From JBOEGW01 sp050633625 (GTDB lineage Bacteria; Pseudomonadota; Alphaproteobacteria; Rhodobacterales; Rhodobacteraceae): a stretch of 64,000 nt of DNA. Shown one piece after another: positions 1 through 8,996 of this stretch; position 1 is the first letter of the stretch, and the number at the start of each line of letters is the position of its first letter. The translations under genes and the position numbers were made by a program. The stretch lies in assembly GCA_050633625.1 (NCBI GenBank), contig JBOEGW010000011.1, forward strand, positions 468,424 through 532,423. The letters are read 5' to 3'. The notes beneath the pieces were generated by a model. That model worked only from the letters and a program-made list of their open reading frames with translations. It searched no databases and was not told the DNA's origin.

Positions 1-137
1 TGATTGAGGTTGCGGGGATCGTCGAAACGCAGGTGCGCCTCGAAGAAGACCGGATTTCCGCGAAGTATCAAGCGGCGCGCACTGAGCTAGAAATCGCACA
101 GGAAATCGGTGTGTTGGCGGATGGTGGCGCGATATGA
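1..137 (+). CDS. C-terminal end of a probable TolC-family outer-membrane protein (partial)
   Basis: An open frame enters at the window edge and stops at 135-137. About 44 codons are visible. The peptide is a charged helix ending in YQAARTELEIAQEIGVLADG, which resembles the last coiled-coil helix of TolC-type outer-membrane channels (Y..A..EL..A..G.L). The stop overlaps the start of the ABC exporter gene by four bases (ATGA), so the two are translationally coupled. TolC, ABC exporter and HlyD adaptor are the three parts of a type I secretion system, which supports the call. With so little sequence, another coiled-coil protein of the same operon cannot be excluded. Confidence 0.5.
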   Translation, partial: IEVAGIVETQVRLEEDRISAKYQAARTELEIAQEIGVLADGGAI

Positions 138-2476
138 GCAAGCCAAGCGCGTTTCCGACGCAAATTACCGGCGCAGCGGTTCAAGGGACGATACGTCCCA
201 ACGCGAACAAGAACCCCGGCCCTGATCCCAAGCCGACCAAAAAAATCATCCGCGCCAAGATGCCAGAGCGCAAGACTGCAAACGCAAAACCTGTGCGCGG
301 TGCAGAGACAACGCGCCTAATGCGCCGGGCGGAAATGCTCGCAACCTATTCCAGCGTCCTAGGGGGGGACGCTATCGCACGCGACATTCATGATGCGATG
401 GTGGAGCTTAAGGGCGAAAGCGCTGAGGTGAGTGCCGATGTCTTGATCGCGGGGCTTAAATCCGCTGGTCTCACGGCAGAAGCGATCAAAACACGCGAAC
501 CAAAGGCCGACATTTGGCCCGCAATTGCAATGATGATCAACGGTCAAGCGGTGCTTGTCCTCAAACAAACCGCCGATACGCTCGTGCTTTACGAAGCCGG
601 AGCGAACGGGGGCAATTCTGAAGTTCCGATTGAGGATTTCGCGCCCTATTTCGCCGGTCTGCTCATCCGCGCCGACACAACGCTCGCCAAACTTGATGAA
701 CGCCACACAGTTGCCGGTAAAGCGCCGCACTGGTTCTGGGGTGAAATCACAAAATACAAACGCCAATTTGGCGATGTCGCCCTCGGCTCCTTTGTGGCGA
801 ATATGCTTGCGGTGTCGGTGGCGCTGTTCTCTTTGCAGGTCTATGACCGGGTGATCCCACATCAATCAACAGCGACCCTTTGGATGCTTGCCATTGGGGC
901 CTTGGCGGCGATCCTGCTGGAAGCATTGATCAAGACCGCACGCGCGCGATTGATGGATGGCGCAGGCAAAACGATTGAGCTTAACGTGCAGCGGCTCTTG
1001 ATGCGCAAAGTGCTGGGGATGCGCTCAGATAAACGTCCAACGTCTCCCTCTGAACTGTTCTCAGCGATGCGCGAATTCTCCTCGGTGAGAGAGTTTTTCA
1101 CCGCCTCTTCAGTCGGGGCGCTCACGGATATTCCGTTCATTTTCCTGTTCCTCTTCCTCGTTGGATCCATCGCCGGGAATGTGGTTTGGGTGCTTATCGC
1201 GGGCGGCATCATTATGGTGTTGCCAGGATATTTTCTGCAAAAACGCATGGTCGAACTCAGTCGCCAAACCCAGGGTGCCTCTGCCAAGACATCGCGGCTT
1301 TTGCACGAGGCAGTTTTTGAACACGACACCATCAAATCCGCCCGCGGCGAAGACCGTTTCATGCGGGTTTGGGGCGAACTAACCATGCTCTCGGCGCTTA
1401 AGTCCTCTGAGCAACGCCGCATGGCATCGGTGCTTACTTTCTGGGCGCAAGCCGTGCAGCAAGTGACCTATGTTTCTGCTGTTATCGTAGGGACTTACCT
1501 CGTGTTCGCAGGTGATTTCACAGTTGGCACAATTATCGCGGTTGGCATTTTGTCGGGTCGTACATTGGCACCGCTTACACAGCTGACGGGCACAATGGCC
1601 CGGTGGTCCAACGTCAAGAACGCACTCGACGGGCTGGAAGCAATTGCGCATTCGGAACAAGACGACAGTGAGCACCGGACCTTGTTGCGACGAGACCGGT
1701 TGAACGGCGCTTTCGAACTTCGCAACGTGACCTTCGCTTATGATGAGGACTCCGCCAAAATCGACGTGCAAGGCATGCGAACAAAACCCGGCCAACGTAT
1801 TGCTGTTTTGGGTGCGAACGGGTCTGGGAAATCCACGTTTCTCAAGCTGCTTTCCGGGCTGTACGCGCCCAATGAGGGCAGAGTCATGATTGATGACGTA
1901 GACATCGGCCAGATCGCTCCGCGTGATTTACGCCGCAACATCGGCTACCTTGGTCAAGAGGTGCGCCTGTTCGCAGGCACCCTGCGCGAAAACCTCAACC
2001 TAACCCTGCTAGAGCGCGATGATGACCGCCTGCTTGAGGCATTGGACTTCGCCGGAATTGGCGAATTTGTGCGCAGTCACGCGAAGGGTCTGGATTTGGA
2101 CATTCGTGACGCCGGTGAGGGGCTTTCGACGGGACAACGTCAATCCATCGGTTGGGCGCGCATCTGGCTGCAAGACCCTTCTGTTGTCCTTCTTGATGAA
2201 CCAACAGCAGCGCTCGACACAACGCTCGAAGCGCAGCTCGTCGCGAAATTGGACACATGGCTTGACGGGCGGACGGCATTGATCGCAACGCACCGTTTGC
2301 CAATTGTTGCGCTCACCGAACGCACGCTGATTTTCCAAAATGGGCGTTTGGCCATTGACGGTCCGCGCGATGAAGTGCTGGAACATTTGAAAAAATCGCA
2401 AGGTAAAACGCCCGCAAAAGCCGCCGAGAAACCAGCACCAAAACCTCAGATCGTTCCCAAGCAGGAGGCGTCCTAA
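134..2476 (+). CDS. Type I secretion ABC exporter (permease fused to ATPase, LapB/HlyB type)
   Basis: Inner-membrane ABC exporter of a type I secretion system, 780 residues. Residues 1-80 are a basic, Pro/Lys/Arg-rich extension. Residues about 80-195 resemble a C39-peptidase-like domain but contain no catalytic Cys, so it should bind the substrate rather than cleave a leader. A six-helix transmembrane domain follows (about 215-500). The nucleotide-binding domain has Walker A GANGSGKST (560-568), signature LSTGQ (664-668), Walker B VVLLDEP (from 684) and the H-loop His720. A Lys/Pro/Ala-rich tail ends the protein. It overlaps the gene before it by four bases and the HlyD gene after it by one (TAATG). 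The substrate is not encoded beside it; RTX-type adhesins or enzymes are usual for this family. Confidence 0.9.
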   Translation: MSKPSAFPTQITGAAVQGTIRPNANKNPGPDPKPTKKIIRAKMPERKTANAKPVRGAETTRLMRRAEMLATYSSVLGGDAIARDIHDAMVELKGESAEVSADVLIAGLKSAGLTAEAIKTREPKADIWPAIAMMINGQAVLVLKQTADTLVLYEAGANGGNSEVPIEDFAPYFAGLLIRADTTLAKLDERHTVAGKAPHWFWGEITKYKRQFGDVALGSFVANMLAVSVALFSLQVYDRVIPHQSTATLWMLAIGALAAILLEALIKTARARLMDGAGKTIELNVQRLLMRKVLGMRSDKRPTSPSELFSAMREFSSVREFFTASSVGALTDIPFIFLFLFLVGSIAGNVVWVLIAGGIIMVLPGYFLQKRMVELSRQTQGASAKTSRLLHEAVFEHDTIKSARGEDRFMRVWGELTMLSALKSSEQRRMASVLTFWAQAVQQVTYVSAVIVGTYLVFAGDFTVGTIIAVGILSGRTLAPLTQLTGTMARWSNVKNALDGLEAIAHSEQDDSEHRTLLRRDRLNGAFELRNVTFAYDEDSAKIDVQGMRTKPGQRIAVLGANGSGKSTFLKLLSGLYAPNEGRVMIDDVDIGQIAPRDLRRNIGYLGQEVRLFAGTLRENLNLTLLERDDDRLLEALDFAGIGEFVRSHAKGLDLDIRDAGEGLSTGQRQSIGWARIWLQDPSVVLLDEPTAALDTTLEAQLVAKLDTWLDGRTALIATHRLPIVALTERTLIFQNGRLAIDGPRDEVLEHLKKSQGKTPAKAAEKPAPKPQIVPKQEAS

Positions 2477-3645
2477 TGGCCACATTGGATGCGCAATTTG
2501 AAAGCGATATGCGCGGCCCATCTTTGATCATTTGGGTGTCAGCGGCGGCGGTAATCGTGTTTATCCTCTGGGCGGCAATTGCTTGGGTTGACGAAATCGT
2601 ACGCGCGCCGGGCGCGGTGATTTCCTCCTCGCGCCCGCAAATCATTCAGAACCTAGAAGGCGGTATTCTTGCCGAATTGATGGTTAAAGAAGGGGATCGT
2701 GTTGAGCCGGGCGATGTGCTCGCGCGCCTCAAGGGAACCGGGTTCCAAACCACCGTGGATGACCTTTCTGATCAGGTCGCTGGGCTTGAAATCAAACGGT
2801 TGCGCCTTGCGGCTGAACTGGAGGGCGCACATGAATTCACGGTGCCCGAAGTGCTCGCGGCGCATATGCCCGGCATTGTCGCCTCGGAGCGCGCTTTGCT
2901 CGCTGCACGCCAATCCGACTATGTAAGCCGCCGTGATGGAGCAAAACGTGTGCTTGATGAAGCCGCGAAAGAAATGCAGCTGATGGAAAACATGTACCGT
3001 CAGGAAATCGTTGCCCTTCTAGAAGTGACCCGCGCGCGCAAAACGCATGGTGATGCGCAGATCAAATACAACGAGATTGTAACGCAAACAGAGCTGGCGC
3101 GCGCGGAAGAATACTCCGAAACGCTCAAGGAGCTGGCGACCAAGGGTCAAGACCTGAAGATCGCGCGCGACCAAATGGACCGTACAGTTCTCACAAGTCC
3201 GATGCGCGGTATCGTCAACAATCTCGCCGTAACCACAATCGGTGGCGTGATCCGCCCCGGTGAGGAAATCGCGCAGATCATTCCGCTGGGTGACGCGATC
3301 TTTGTCGAAACCCGTGTGAAGCCCAAGGACATCGCCAATGTGCAGCCGGGCCAAGCTGCCACAGTCAAACTTTCTGCTTATGATTATACGATTTACGGGT
3401 CGTTCAAAGGCATCGTGGAGCTTGTGTCTGCGGATACTTTCAAAGATGAGCGAGTCAAAGATGGTGATCCGCACTATCGCGTCACCGTCCGCATGGACCT
3501 AAGCCAATTGAATGAACGTCAAGAGGCGCTGGAATTGCGCCCCGGCATGGTCGCGGATGTAGAACTTCACACAGGGTCCAAAACGATCCTTCATTACCTG
3601 ATGAAGCCACTCTACAAATCCCGCGAAGCCTTCCGCGAGCCATAA
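2476..3645 (+). CDS. HlyD-family membrane fusion protein of type I secretion
   Basis: Periplasmic adaptor linking the ABC exporter to the outer-membrane channel, 389 residues, a usual length. One N-terminal membrane anchor lies at about residues 15-36, followed by VDEIVRAPGAV, typical of HlyD/LapC. A lipoyl-like half motif (QNLEGGILAELMVKEGDRV) at about 57-75, a long alpha-helical hairpin at about 95-235, and the second lipoyl half plus beta-barrel (VLTSPMRGIVNNLAVTTIGG, then IIPLGD) follow in the family order. It starts on the last base of the exporter stop codon, so the three genes form one operon that began upstream of this window. Confidence 0.92.
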   Translation: MATLDAQFESDMRGPSLIIWVSAAAVIVFILWAAIAWVDEIVRAPGAVISSSRPQIIQNLEGGILAELMVKEGDRVEPGDVLARLKGTGFQTTVDDLSDQVAGLEIKRLRLAAELEGAHEFTVPEVLAAHMPGIVASERALLAARQSDYVSRRDGAKRVLDEAAKEMQLMENMYRQEIVALLEVTRARKTHGDAQIKYNEIVTQTELARAEEYSETLKELATKGQDLKIARDQMDRTVLTSPMRGIVNNLAVTTIGGVIRPGEEIAQIIPLGDAIFVETRVKPKDIANVQPGQAATVKLSAYDYTIYGSFKGIVELVSADTFKDERVKDGDPHYRVTVRMDLSQLNERQEALELRPGMVADVELHTGSKTILHYLMKPLYKSREAFREP

Positions 3646-3689
3646 AGACACACAGTAAACCGGACGCGATTGGCCTCCTTTCCTTGTTT

Positions 3690-3712
3690 CAAAAATACCT
3701 CCGCCGGAGGCG
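3690..3712 (-). terminator. Possible terminator of tsaC
   Basis: The palindrome CCTCC-GCC-GGAGG (3698-3710), read on the minus strand, is followed by TATTTTTG. It lies about 95 bases beyond the tsaC stop, in the convergent gap with the HlyD gene. The stem is only five or six pairs, so the call is tentative. From memory, similar short CCTCCGGCGGAGG elements recur between genes in this family. Confidence 0.4.
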
Positions 3713-3804
3713 TCTGCCATCCAAGCACAACGCAGCGACAATCGAGGGGACCGAACTGTCAGTCGCGCGACACTGCCAAACGGTCTTCACACTCGCCAGT
3801 TTTG

Positions 3805-4749
3805 TCATGGACGAGGGGCTGCGGCGCGCCGGAGTCGATCGTTGATCGCGCGTCCAAGGCCGGTGTCGGGGATCGGGGAAACGGCGATTGGCCCGTCTGT
3901 TTCATCAAGCTGGTGCAAATATCGAAACAGGTTCGCGGCCGCCTCAACCAAATCGCCCGCTGGCGACAGATTTAGCGCGCAACTGACATCACCGAAGCCA
4001 AGCAGTCGCTCGCCGGGATCCGTCGCAAGGGCATTCAGTCGAAGTACGGCTTTAGGTGCATAATGGCTGGCCAGTTGGCCCGGAGCATTGATCGCCTCGC
4101 GTTGATCGCGCAATTGAAGCGGAGCGCCTAGGGCGGCCTCAATATCCTCCGTACTCAGCCCGCCCGGACGCAGCAAAGTCGGTTTCGCGTCAAGCCCGAT
4201 GATCGTGCTTTCAACACCGACATTGCACGGGCCCGCATCAAGCACCGCGTCGATTTTGCCATCAAGTCCGGCAAGCACATGCGCCGCCGTTGTGGGGCTG
4301 ATTTTGCCGGACGGATTGGCAGATGGGGCCGCGAGGGGGCCGCCAAATGCGCGCAACAACGCCTTTGCGCTCTCATGCGCAGGCACGCGCACCGCCACCG
4401 TGGATAATCCGGCGGTGATCAAGCTGGATAGCCCGGTGTTGGCGCGAATTGGCAAGACCATAGTCAGCGGGCCGGGCCAAAAGGCAGCGGCAAGTGTTGA
4501 AGCTTGCTCGTCCAATTCGGCCCATTGAGAAACGGCGCTCACATCGGGCAAATGGATGATGAGCGGGTTAAACGTAGGGCGTGCTTTGGCTTCAAATATG
4601 CGCGCCACGGCTTCGTCATCACAGGCGTCCCCGGCCAAACCATAGACCGTTTCCGTAGGCATCGCGACCAGCCCACCGGCCCGCAAAAGGCCCGCCGCTT
4701 TGCGAAATCCTGTTTCATCAGGCGCAATGATTTCAGTCGTTTTGGCCAT
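3805..4749 (-). CDS. tsaC: Threonylcarbamoyl-AMP synthase, Sua5 type
   Basis: Makes threonylcarbamoyl-AMP from threonine, bicarbonate and ATP, the first step of t6A37 modification of ANN-decoding tRNAs; cytoplasmic. The YrdC domain shows PTETVYGL (31-38) and KAR...NPLIIHL (from 55). The C-terminal half carries SHYAPK, the hallmark of the extra Sua5 domain, so this is the long two-domain form (314 residues) and not the short TsaC. I placed the start at MAKTTEI (4749). The frame stays open for 73 more codons, but that stretch looks non-coding and would run into the start of the divergent acyl-CoA dehydrogenase gene. Confidence 0.93.
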   Translation of the reverse strand: MAKTTEIIAPDETGFRKAAGLLRAGGLVAMPTETVYGLAGDACDDEAVARIFEAKARPTFNPLIIHLPDVSAVSQWAELDEQASTLAAAFWPGPLTMVLPIRANTGLSSLITAGLSTVAVRVPAHESAKALLRAFGGPLAAPSANPSGKISPTTAAHVLAGLDGKIDAVLDAGPCNVGVESTIIGLDAKPTLLRPGGLSTEDIEAALGAPLQLRDQREAINAPGQLASHYAPKAVLRLNALATDPGERLLGFGDVSCALNLSPAGDLVEAAANLFRYLHQLDETDGPIAVSPIPDTGLGRAINDRLRRAAAPRP

Positions 4750-4850
4750 GACGCTGCGTTCCACTTTTGCGCTTGCGGCTCGCAAGCTAGGTTCCCAACA
4801 GTGCCTAAAGCGATGCCTCTCGCTTGCCAAGTCACATGAAAGGATGAACG

Positions 4851-6566
4851 ATGCCCTATCGTGCCCCGGTGGATGAATTTCGCTTCCTCCTCGACAACGT
4901 CGTCGAGTTTGCGAAACTTGCCAAAACAGAGAAATTCGCGGAAGCGACACCAGACATGGTGACCGCAATTCTGACGGAGGCGGGCAAGTTGACCACCGAA
5001 GTCATGGGGCCGCTGCAACGCAACGGTGACCTTGAAGGAGCCGTGCTGGAAAACGGTGTTGTGCGGTCTTCGCCAGGGTTCAAAGAAGGTTATCAGGCGA
5101 TTGCGGAAGGTGGCTGGGTCGGCATTTCGGGCGACCCAGAATATGGCGGCATGGGTCTGCCGTTCACCTTGGCAGCGGCCTTTAATGACATGGGATCGGC
5201 CGCCTGTATTTCGCTTGGATTGAACGCCCTGCTCACACAAGGCCAGATTGAAGCGTTGGAGCATCACGCCTCAGACGACATCAAAAACCTGTATCTGCCG
5301 AAACTCACCTCAGGCGCGTGGACGGGTACCATGAACCTGACAGAACCGCAGGCGGGTTCAGACGTTGGCGCAATAGCATCAAAGGCCGTGCCCAATGGCG
5401 ATGGCACTTATGCGATTACTGGCCAGAAAATCTTTATCAGCTGGGGTGATCACGATGTGGCGGAAAACGTATGCCACCTCGTATTGGCGCGCCTGCCCGA
5501 TGGAAAGCCCGGCACCAAAGGCATCAGCCTGTTTATGGTTCCGAAATACATCCCGAATGAAGACGGCTCTCTTGGCGAGGCAAATGATTTGCGGGTTGTC
5601 AGCCTCGAACACAAGATGGGTCTACACGGATCGCCCACTTGCGTGATGAGTTTTGAAGGCGCGAAAGGCTGGATTGTCGGCGGGGATCATGACGGCATGA
5701 AAGCAATGTTCACGATGATGAACAACGCGCGGCTACAGGTTGGTGTTCAAGGTGTTGGCGTGGCCGAAGGCGCATTGCAACATGCGGTTGCCTACGCAAT
5801 GGAGCGCAAACAGGGCCGTTCTCCTATCGACAATGGCAACGGTACAATCGTTGATTTCGCTGATGTGCGCCGGATGTTGGCTCAGATGAAAGCTGAAACT
5901 TTTGCGGCGCGCGCCATTACGCTGGCCTGTTCGGTAGCAATCGACATGAGCCACGCGACCGGTGATGCCGATTGGGAAGCGCGCGCGGCATTCCTGACAC
6001 CAATTGCCAAAAGCTACGGCACCGACACCGGAATCCTTGTCAGTCAACTTGGCGTTCAGGTGCATGGCGGCATGGGGTTCATTGAGGAAACGGGTGCTGC
6101 GCAATACAGCCGAGATGTGCGCGTCACCTCGATTTATGAGGGGACCAATGGCATTCAAGCGATGGACCTCGTGGCGCGCAAGATGATGGACGGCGGGGAA
6201 ATGGCTTGTCGCATTCTCGAAGAAATCGAGAGCGGCTCCGAGCGCGCGCGCACTTTGCTAGGGCCAATGGCCGATGCCGTTTGGCATGCGGCGGAAACCA
6301 CCCGTGAAGCGACTGAGTGGCTTGTTGAACAGGATTTCCAAGATCGGTTCGCGGGGGCAGTGCCTTATCAATCGGCCTATGCGCGGGTGCTTGGGGCGGC
6401 CTATCACCTCAAAGCGGCTTATGCCGAAGGCGGCAAAGGGCCTCGCACGGCACTTGCCAAGTTTTATATCGAGCGCTTGTTGCCCGATTACGCGGCAAAC
6501 CTCGCTCATGCCCGCGCCGGGGCTTCTGGTCTTTACGACATTAAAGACGAGGATTTTGAGGTTTGA
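4851..6566 (+). CDS. Acyl-CoA dehydrogenase, long form with C-terminal extension (DmdC-like)
   Basis: FAD-dependent acyl-CoA dehydrogenase of 571 residues, about 190 longer than ordinary family members. The flavin/substrate motif TMNLTEPQAGSDVGAI lies in the middle domain. The expected catalytic base is Glu430 in SIYEGTNGIQ. The extra N-terminal (PVDEFRFLLDNV) and C-terminal regions match the group that includes DmdC, the 3-methylmercaptopropionyl-CoA dehydrogenase of DMSP demethylation. That group also contains medium- and long-chain enzymes, so the substrate is not settled. A ribosome site (AAGGATGAACG) precedes the ATG. The stop overlaps the start of the next gene, a hydrolase-like protein, suggesting a shared fatty-acyl-CoA step. 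Confidence 0.9.
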   Translation: MPYRAPVDEFRFLLDNVVEFAKLAKTEKFAEATPDMVTAILTEAGKLTTEVMGPLQRNGDLEGAVLENGVVRSSPGFKEGYQAIAEGGWVGISGDPEYGGMGLPFTLAAAFNDMGSAACISLGLNALLTQGQIEALEHHASDDIKNLYLPKLTSGAWTGTMNLTEPQAGSDVGAIASKAVPNGDGTYAITGQKIFISWGDHDVAENVCHLVLARLPDGKPGTKGISLFMVPKYIPNEDGSLGEANDLRVVSLEHKMGLHGSPTCVMSFEGAKGWIVGGDHDGMKAMFTMMNNARLQVGVQGVGVAEGALQHAVAYAMERKQGRSPIDNGNGTIVDFADVRRMLAQMKAETFAARAITLACSVAIDMSHATGDADWEARAAFLTPIAKSYGTDTGILVSQLGVQVHGGMGFIEETGAAQYSRDVRVTSIYEGTNGIQAMDLVARKMMDGGEMACRILEEIESGSERARTLLGPMADAVWHAAETTREATEWLVEQDFQDRFAGAVPYQSAYARVLGAAYHLKAAYAEGGKGPRTALAKFYIERLLPDYAANLAHARAGASGLYDIKDEDFEV

Positions 6567-7597
6567 GCGGTCGACTCAAGTTTCCTTGGGACTCGGCCCC
6601 CGATGACGGCGAAGCGATTGAGGTCGCGCCGGGCGTTTTATGGTTTCGCCTGCCTTTGCCTATGAAGCTGGATCACGTCAATGTATTCGCCTTTGAGGAT
6701 GAGGACGGATGGACGATCATCGACACCGGGTTCAATTCCAAGAAAACGCGCAAGATCTGGGAACAGATCATGGCAGGTCCGCTCGGCGGCAAGCCAATCG
6801 CGCGCGTGATCGTCACGCATCATCACCCCGATCACATTGGCTTGGCGGGTTGGTTCCAGCGCGAACACAACGCCGCGCTCATCACCACCCGAACGGCGTG
6901 GTTGTTTGCGCGGATGTTGTTGCTGGATGAACAAATGCGGCCTGTCGATGAGACGCTGGCGTATTGGCGCAGCGCAGGCATGGACAAAGACATCTATGAA
7001 AAACGACTGAGCGAGCGCCCGTTCAATTTTGCAGATGTAGTCGCGGATATGCCGCTTGGGTTCAAGCGCATCAAGGAGGGGGATGTGATCCGGTTTGGCG
7101 GGCGCGATTGGGACGTGCGCATCGGCAATGGTCACGCGCCTGAGCACGCAACCTTTTGGTCGCGTGATTGCGATTTGGTCGTCGGCGGGGATCAGTTACT
7201 CGCCACAATCAGCCCCAACCTCGGCGTCCATGCGACTGAACCTGAAGCCGATCCAATTGGCGATTGGCTTGAGTCCTGTGAGCGGCTCGCGCCGTTTGCT
7301 GATGAACGCCACCTCGTTTTGCCGGGCCATAAACTCCCCTACACAGGTCTTCCCGCCCGCATTCGGCAACTTGTAGACAACCATTACAGCGCTCTTGAGC
7401 GGCTGGAGAAATACCTGGAAACACCGCGCACATGCGTGGAGTGTTTTCCCGTGTTGTTCAAACGCAAGATTGGTGACGGGGAATATGGGCTTGCACTGGT
7501 CGAAGCCTTTGGGCATCTCAATCACTTGTACCAGATCGGGCGCATAACCCGCACACGGCGCGAGGACGACGCTTGGGTTTGGCACGCGAAACAGTGA
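6563..7597 (+). CDS. Metallo-beta-lactamase-fold hydrolase
   Basis: A 344-residue MBL-fold protein. The metal-binding motif THHHPDH is at residues 85-91 (H86, H88, D90, H91). Further ligands are expected in GNGHAPEH, VVGGDQLL and LPGHKLPY, so both metal sites look intact. The C-terminal region (after about 260) resembles the helical domain seen in glyoxalase-II-like and lactonase-like members. The start is TTG at 6563, inside the stop of the acyl-CoA dehydrogenase gene (TTGA overlap), so translation is coupled. The neighbour suggests a thioester or lactone linked to acyl-CoA breakdown, but this is inference. Confidence 0.85.
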   Translation: MSGRLKFPWDSAPDDGEAIEVAPGVLWFRLPLPMKLDHVNVFAFEDEDGWTIIDTGFNSKKTRKIWEQIMAGPLGGKPIARVIVTHHHPDHIGLAGWFQREHNAALITTRTAWLFARMLLLDEQMRPVDETLAYWRSAGMDKDIYEKRLSERPFNFADVVADMPLGFKRIKEGDVIRFGGRDWDVRIGNGHAPEHATFWSRDCDLVVGGDQLLATISPNLGVHATEPEADPIGDWLESCERLAPFADERHLVLPGHKLPYTGLPARIRQLVDNHYSALERLEKYLETPRTCVECFPVLFKRKIGDGEYGLALVEAFGHLNHLYQIGRITRTRREDDAWVWHAKQ

Positions 7598-7612
7598 TTC
7601 GGGGGGCCTCCC

Positions 7613-8083
7613 ATGGCAAAAACGAAAGCCGGCAAAGCCAATCCACGCGCGAATGTGGCCAAATGTGATGAGGGCGCGCCGCTGACCGCAGAACAAAAGC
7701 CGCTGCCAAAATCCATGACCGACAAGCCAGTTGACTCCAAAAGCCCCGCGCATTGGGCCTATGAGCGGTTGATCTTGTATATCCAAAATTTTGAGGAACA
7801 GCTCGACAACGAGCACGAGGTCGCAATGGGGTTTGTCGGGGGCGATGCCGGGGTGTTGCGTATTGAGGGTATTGGCTATTTCGACCCTGATTTGGTGACG
7901 TTTTATGGAACAGATGGTCAGGGCACGAAAACCCAATTGATCCAACATGTGAGCCAGCTCAACGTGATGTTGCGGGCGTTGACCCGTCCTGAATCCGAAG
8001 AAAAACCAAACCGAATTGGGTTTCGATTGGCGGCGGACATGGAAAAGGCGGACGCGGAGACTGACGATGAGGCAGAGGGATAG
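7613..8083 (+). CDS. DUF6173-like protein
   Basis: A 156-residue soluble protein without signal peptide or membrane segment. The first 40 residues are Lys/Ala/Pro-rich and probably disordered. The core SPAHWAYERLILYIQNFEEQ, then HEVAMGF..GDAGVLRIEGIGYFDPDLVTFYG, ends in an acidic tail. I recognise the core as the DUF6173 family from memory. Its function is unknown. It follows the hydrolase gene by 15 bases and may be in the same operon. Confidence 0.7.
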   Translation: MAKTKAGKANPRANVAKCDEGAPLTAEQKPLPKSMTDKPVDSKSPAHWAYERLILYIQNFEEQLDNEHEVAMGFVGGDAGVLRIEGIGYFDPDLVTFYGTDGQGTKTQLIQHVSQLNVMLRALTRPESEEKPNRIGFRLAADMEKADAETDDEAEG

Positions 8084-8192
8084 CGGCGCAACACTCTGGT
8101 AAGAAAACACGCTCCAAACGGGTGACAGCGTGGTGTAAATCGTCTAATCGAGAACCAACGCACTACGAACGGATCAAGAATAGGGGACCGCT

Positions 8193-8327
8193 ATGAGCGA
8201 CTACAAACACGGCTCGATGGACACGTCAGTTCAAGAAAAGACCTTCGAAAACTTTGGCAAAATGGTGACACGCAGCTCTATCGCGATCATCATCGCACTT
8301 GTTTTCCTCGCTTTGGTCGGCGCATAA
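8193..8327 (+). CDS. aa3-type cytochrome c oxidase small subunit IV
   Basis: Encodes 44 residues. The sequence MSDYKHGSMDTSVQEKTF, then NFGKMVTRSS, followed by one hydrophobic helix ending LVFLALVGA, matches the bacterial aa3 oxidase subunit IV (COX4_pro_2) in length and order. The family is a single-helix accessory subunit of the proton-pumping oxidase in the inner membrane. It is preceded by AGGGGACCGCT. The large oxidase genes are not in this window, which is usual for this small gene. Confidence 0.88.
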   Translation: MSDYKHGSMDTSVQEKTFENFGKMVTRSSIAIIIALVFLALVGA

Positions 8328-8393
8328 AAACCCAAAGTCGCTTACGGGGGGTAGGCGGCTTATCACATTTATTTTCCATATTTGGAGCGCCCA

Positions 8394-8987
8394 ATGCGCC
8401 GTATTTTTGCTGCTATCGCTATTCTTTTTGCTCTGACGGCTTGTGCCGCCGAAAGTACTTGGGCCCCGGATGAGGCGGTGGCGCGTGCACATTATGTGCA
8501 CAATGGGCCGCCCATGATCACGCTTTTTACAGTGGTCAACAACAACTCAGGAAATGGCGGTCACGCGGCCTTGATGATCAATGGCGCGGAGCGGATTTTG
8601 TTTGATCCCGCAGGCAGCTGGCATCACCCCAAACTGCCTGAGCGCAATGATGTCTTTTACGGAATCACCGATGGGGCCGTGGATTTCTACATTGATTATC
8701 ACGCGCGCCTTTCGTGGCGTGTTGTGCGTCATGACATCGTAGTCAGCCCACAAGTCGCGGCGATGGCGGCGAAAATCGTGAAGGAATATGGTGCGGTTCC
8801 AAAGGCGAACTGCACAGCGGCCGTCACGGCGGTTCTGCGTCAATTGCCCGGCTTTGAAAGCATCGTTCAAACCATGTTCCCGGTTCCGGCGATGGAGAGC
8901 TTTGCTAAGTTGCCAGGCGTTAAGGAACAAGTTTTCTACGATGATGATCCAGATGAGAACGGCTATATCCTGCGCCCCAACATTTAA
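8394..8987 (+). CDS. Lipoprotein with a possible permuted papain-like fold
   Basis: A 197-residue envelope protein with a lipoprotein signal: hydrophobic segment then LTAC, so Cys17 is the predicted lipidated residue. The ATG at 8394 is preferred over an in-frame TTG 12 bases upstream because it gives a compact signal. His57 lies in NGGHAALMINGAERILFDPAG and Cys140 in KANCTAAVTAVL. A His in a beta-strand before an Asn-Cys helix is the residue order of circularly permuted papain-like enzymes (NlpC/P60-related, LRAT, DUF4105-like). That would make it a thiol hydrolase or acyltransferase, but the fold is inferred, not shown. Confidence 0.7.
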   Translation: MRRIFAAIAILFALTACAAESTWAPDEAVARAHYVHNGPPMITLFTVVNNNSGNGGHAALMINGAERILFDPAGSWHHPKLPERNDVFYGITDGAVDFYIDYHARLSWRVVRHDIVVSPQVAAMAAKIVKEYGAVPKANCTAAVTAVLRQLPGFESIVQTMFPVPAMESFAKLPGVKEQVFYDDDPDENGYILRPNI

Positions 8988-8996
8988 TCGCGCCGC

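Noticed and set aside
4750..4968. An N-terminal extension of tsaC by 73 codons
   Set aside because: It overlaps the start of the divergent acyl-CoA dehydrogenase gene and has no similarity to Sua5 proteins.
7196..8110. A 304-codon open frame antisense to the MBL hydrolase and DUF6173-like genes
   Set aside because: It spans two well-supported genes and their gap, and shows no protein-like pattern.
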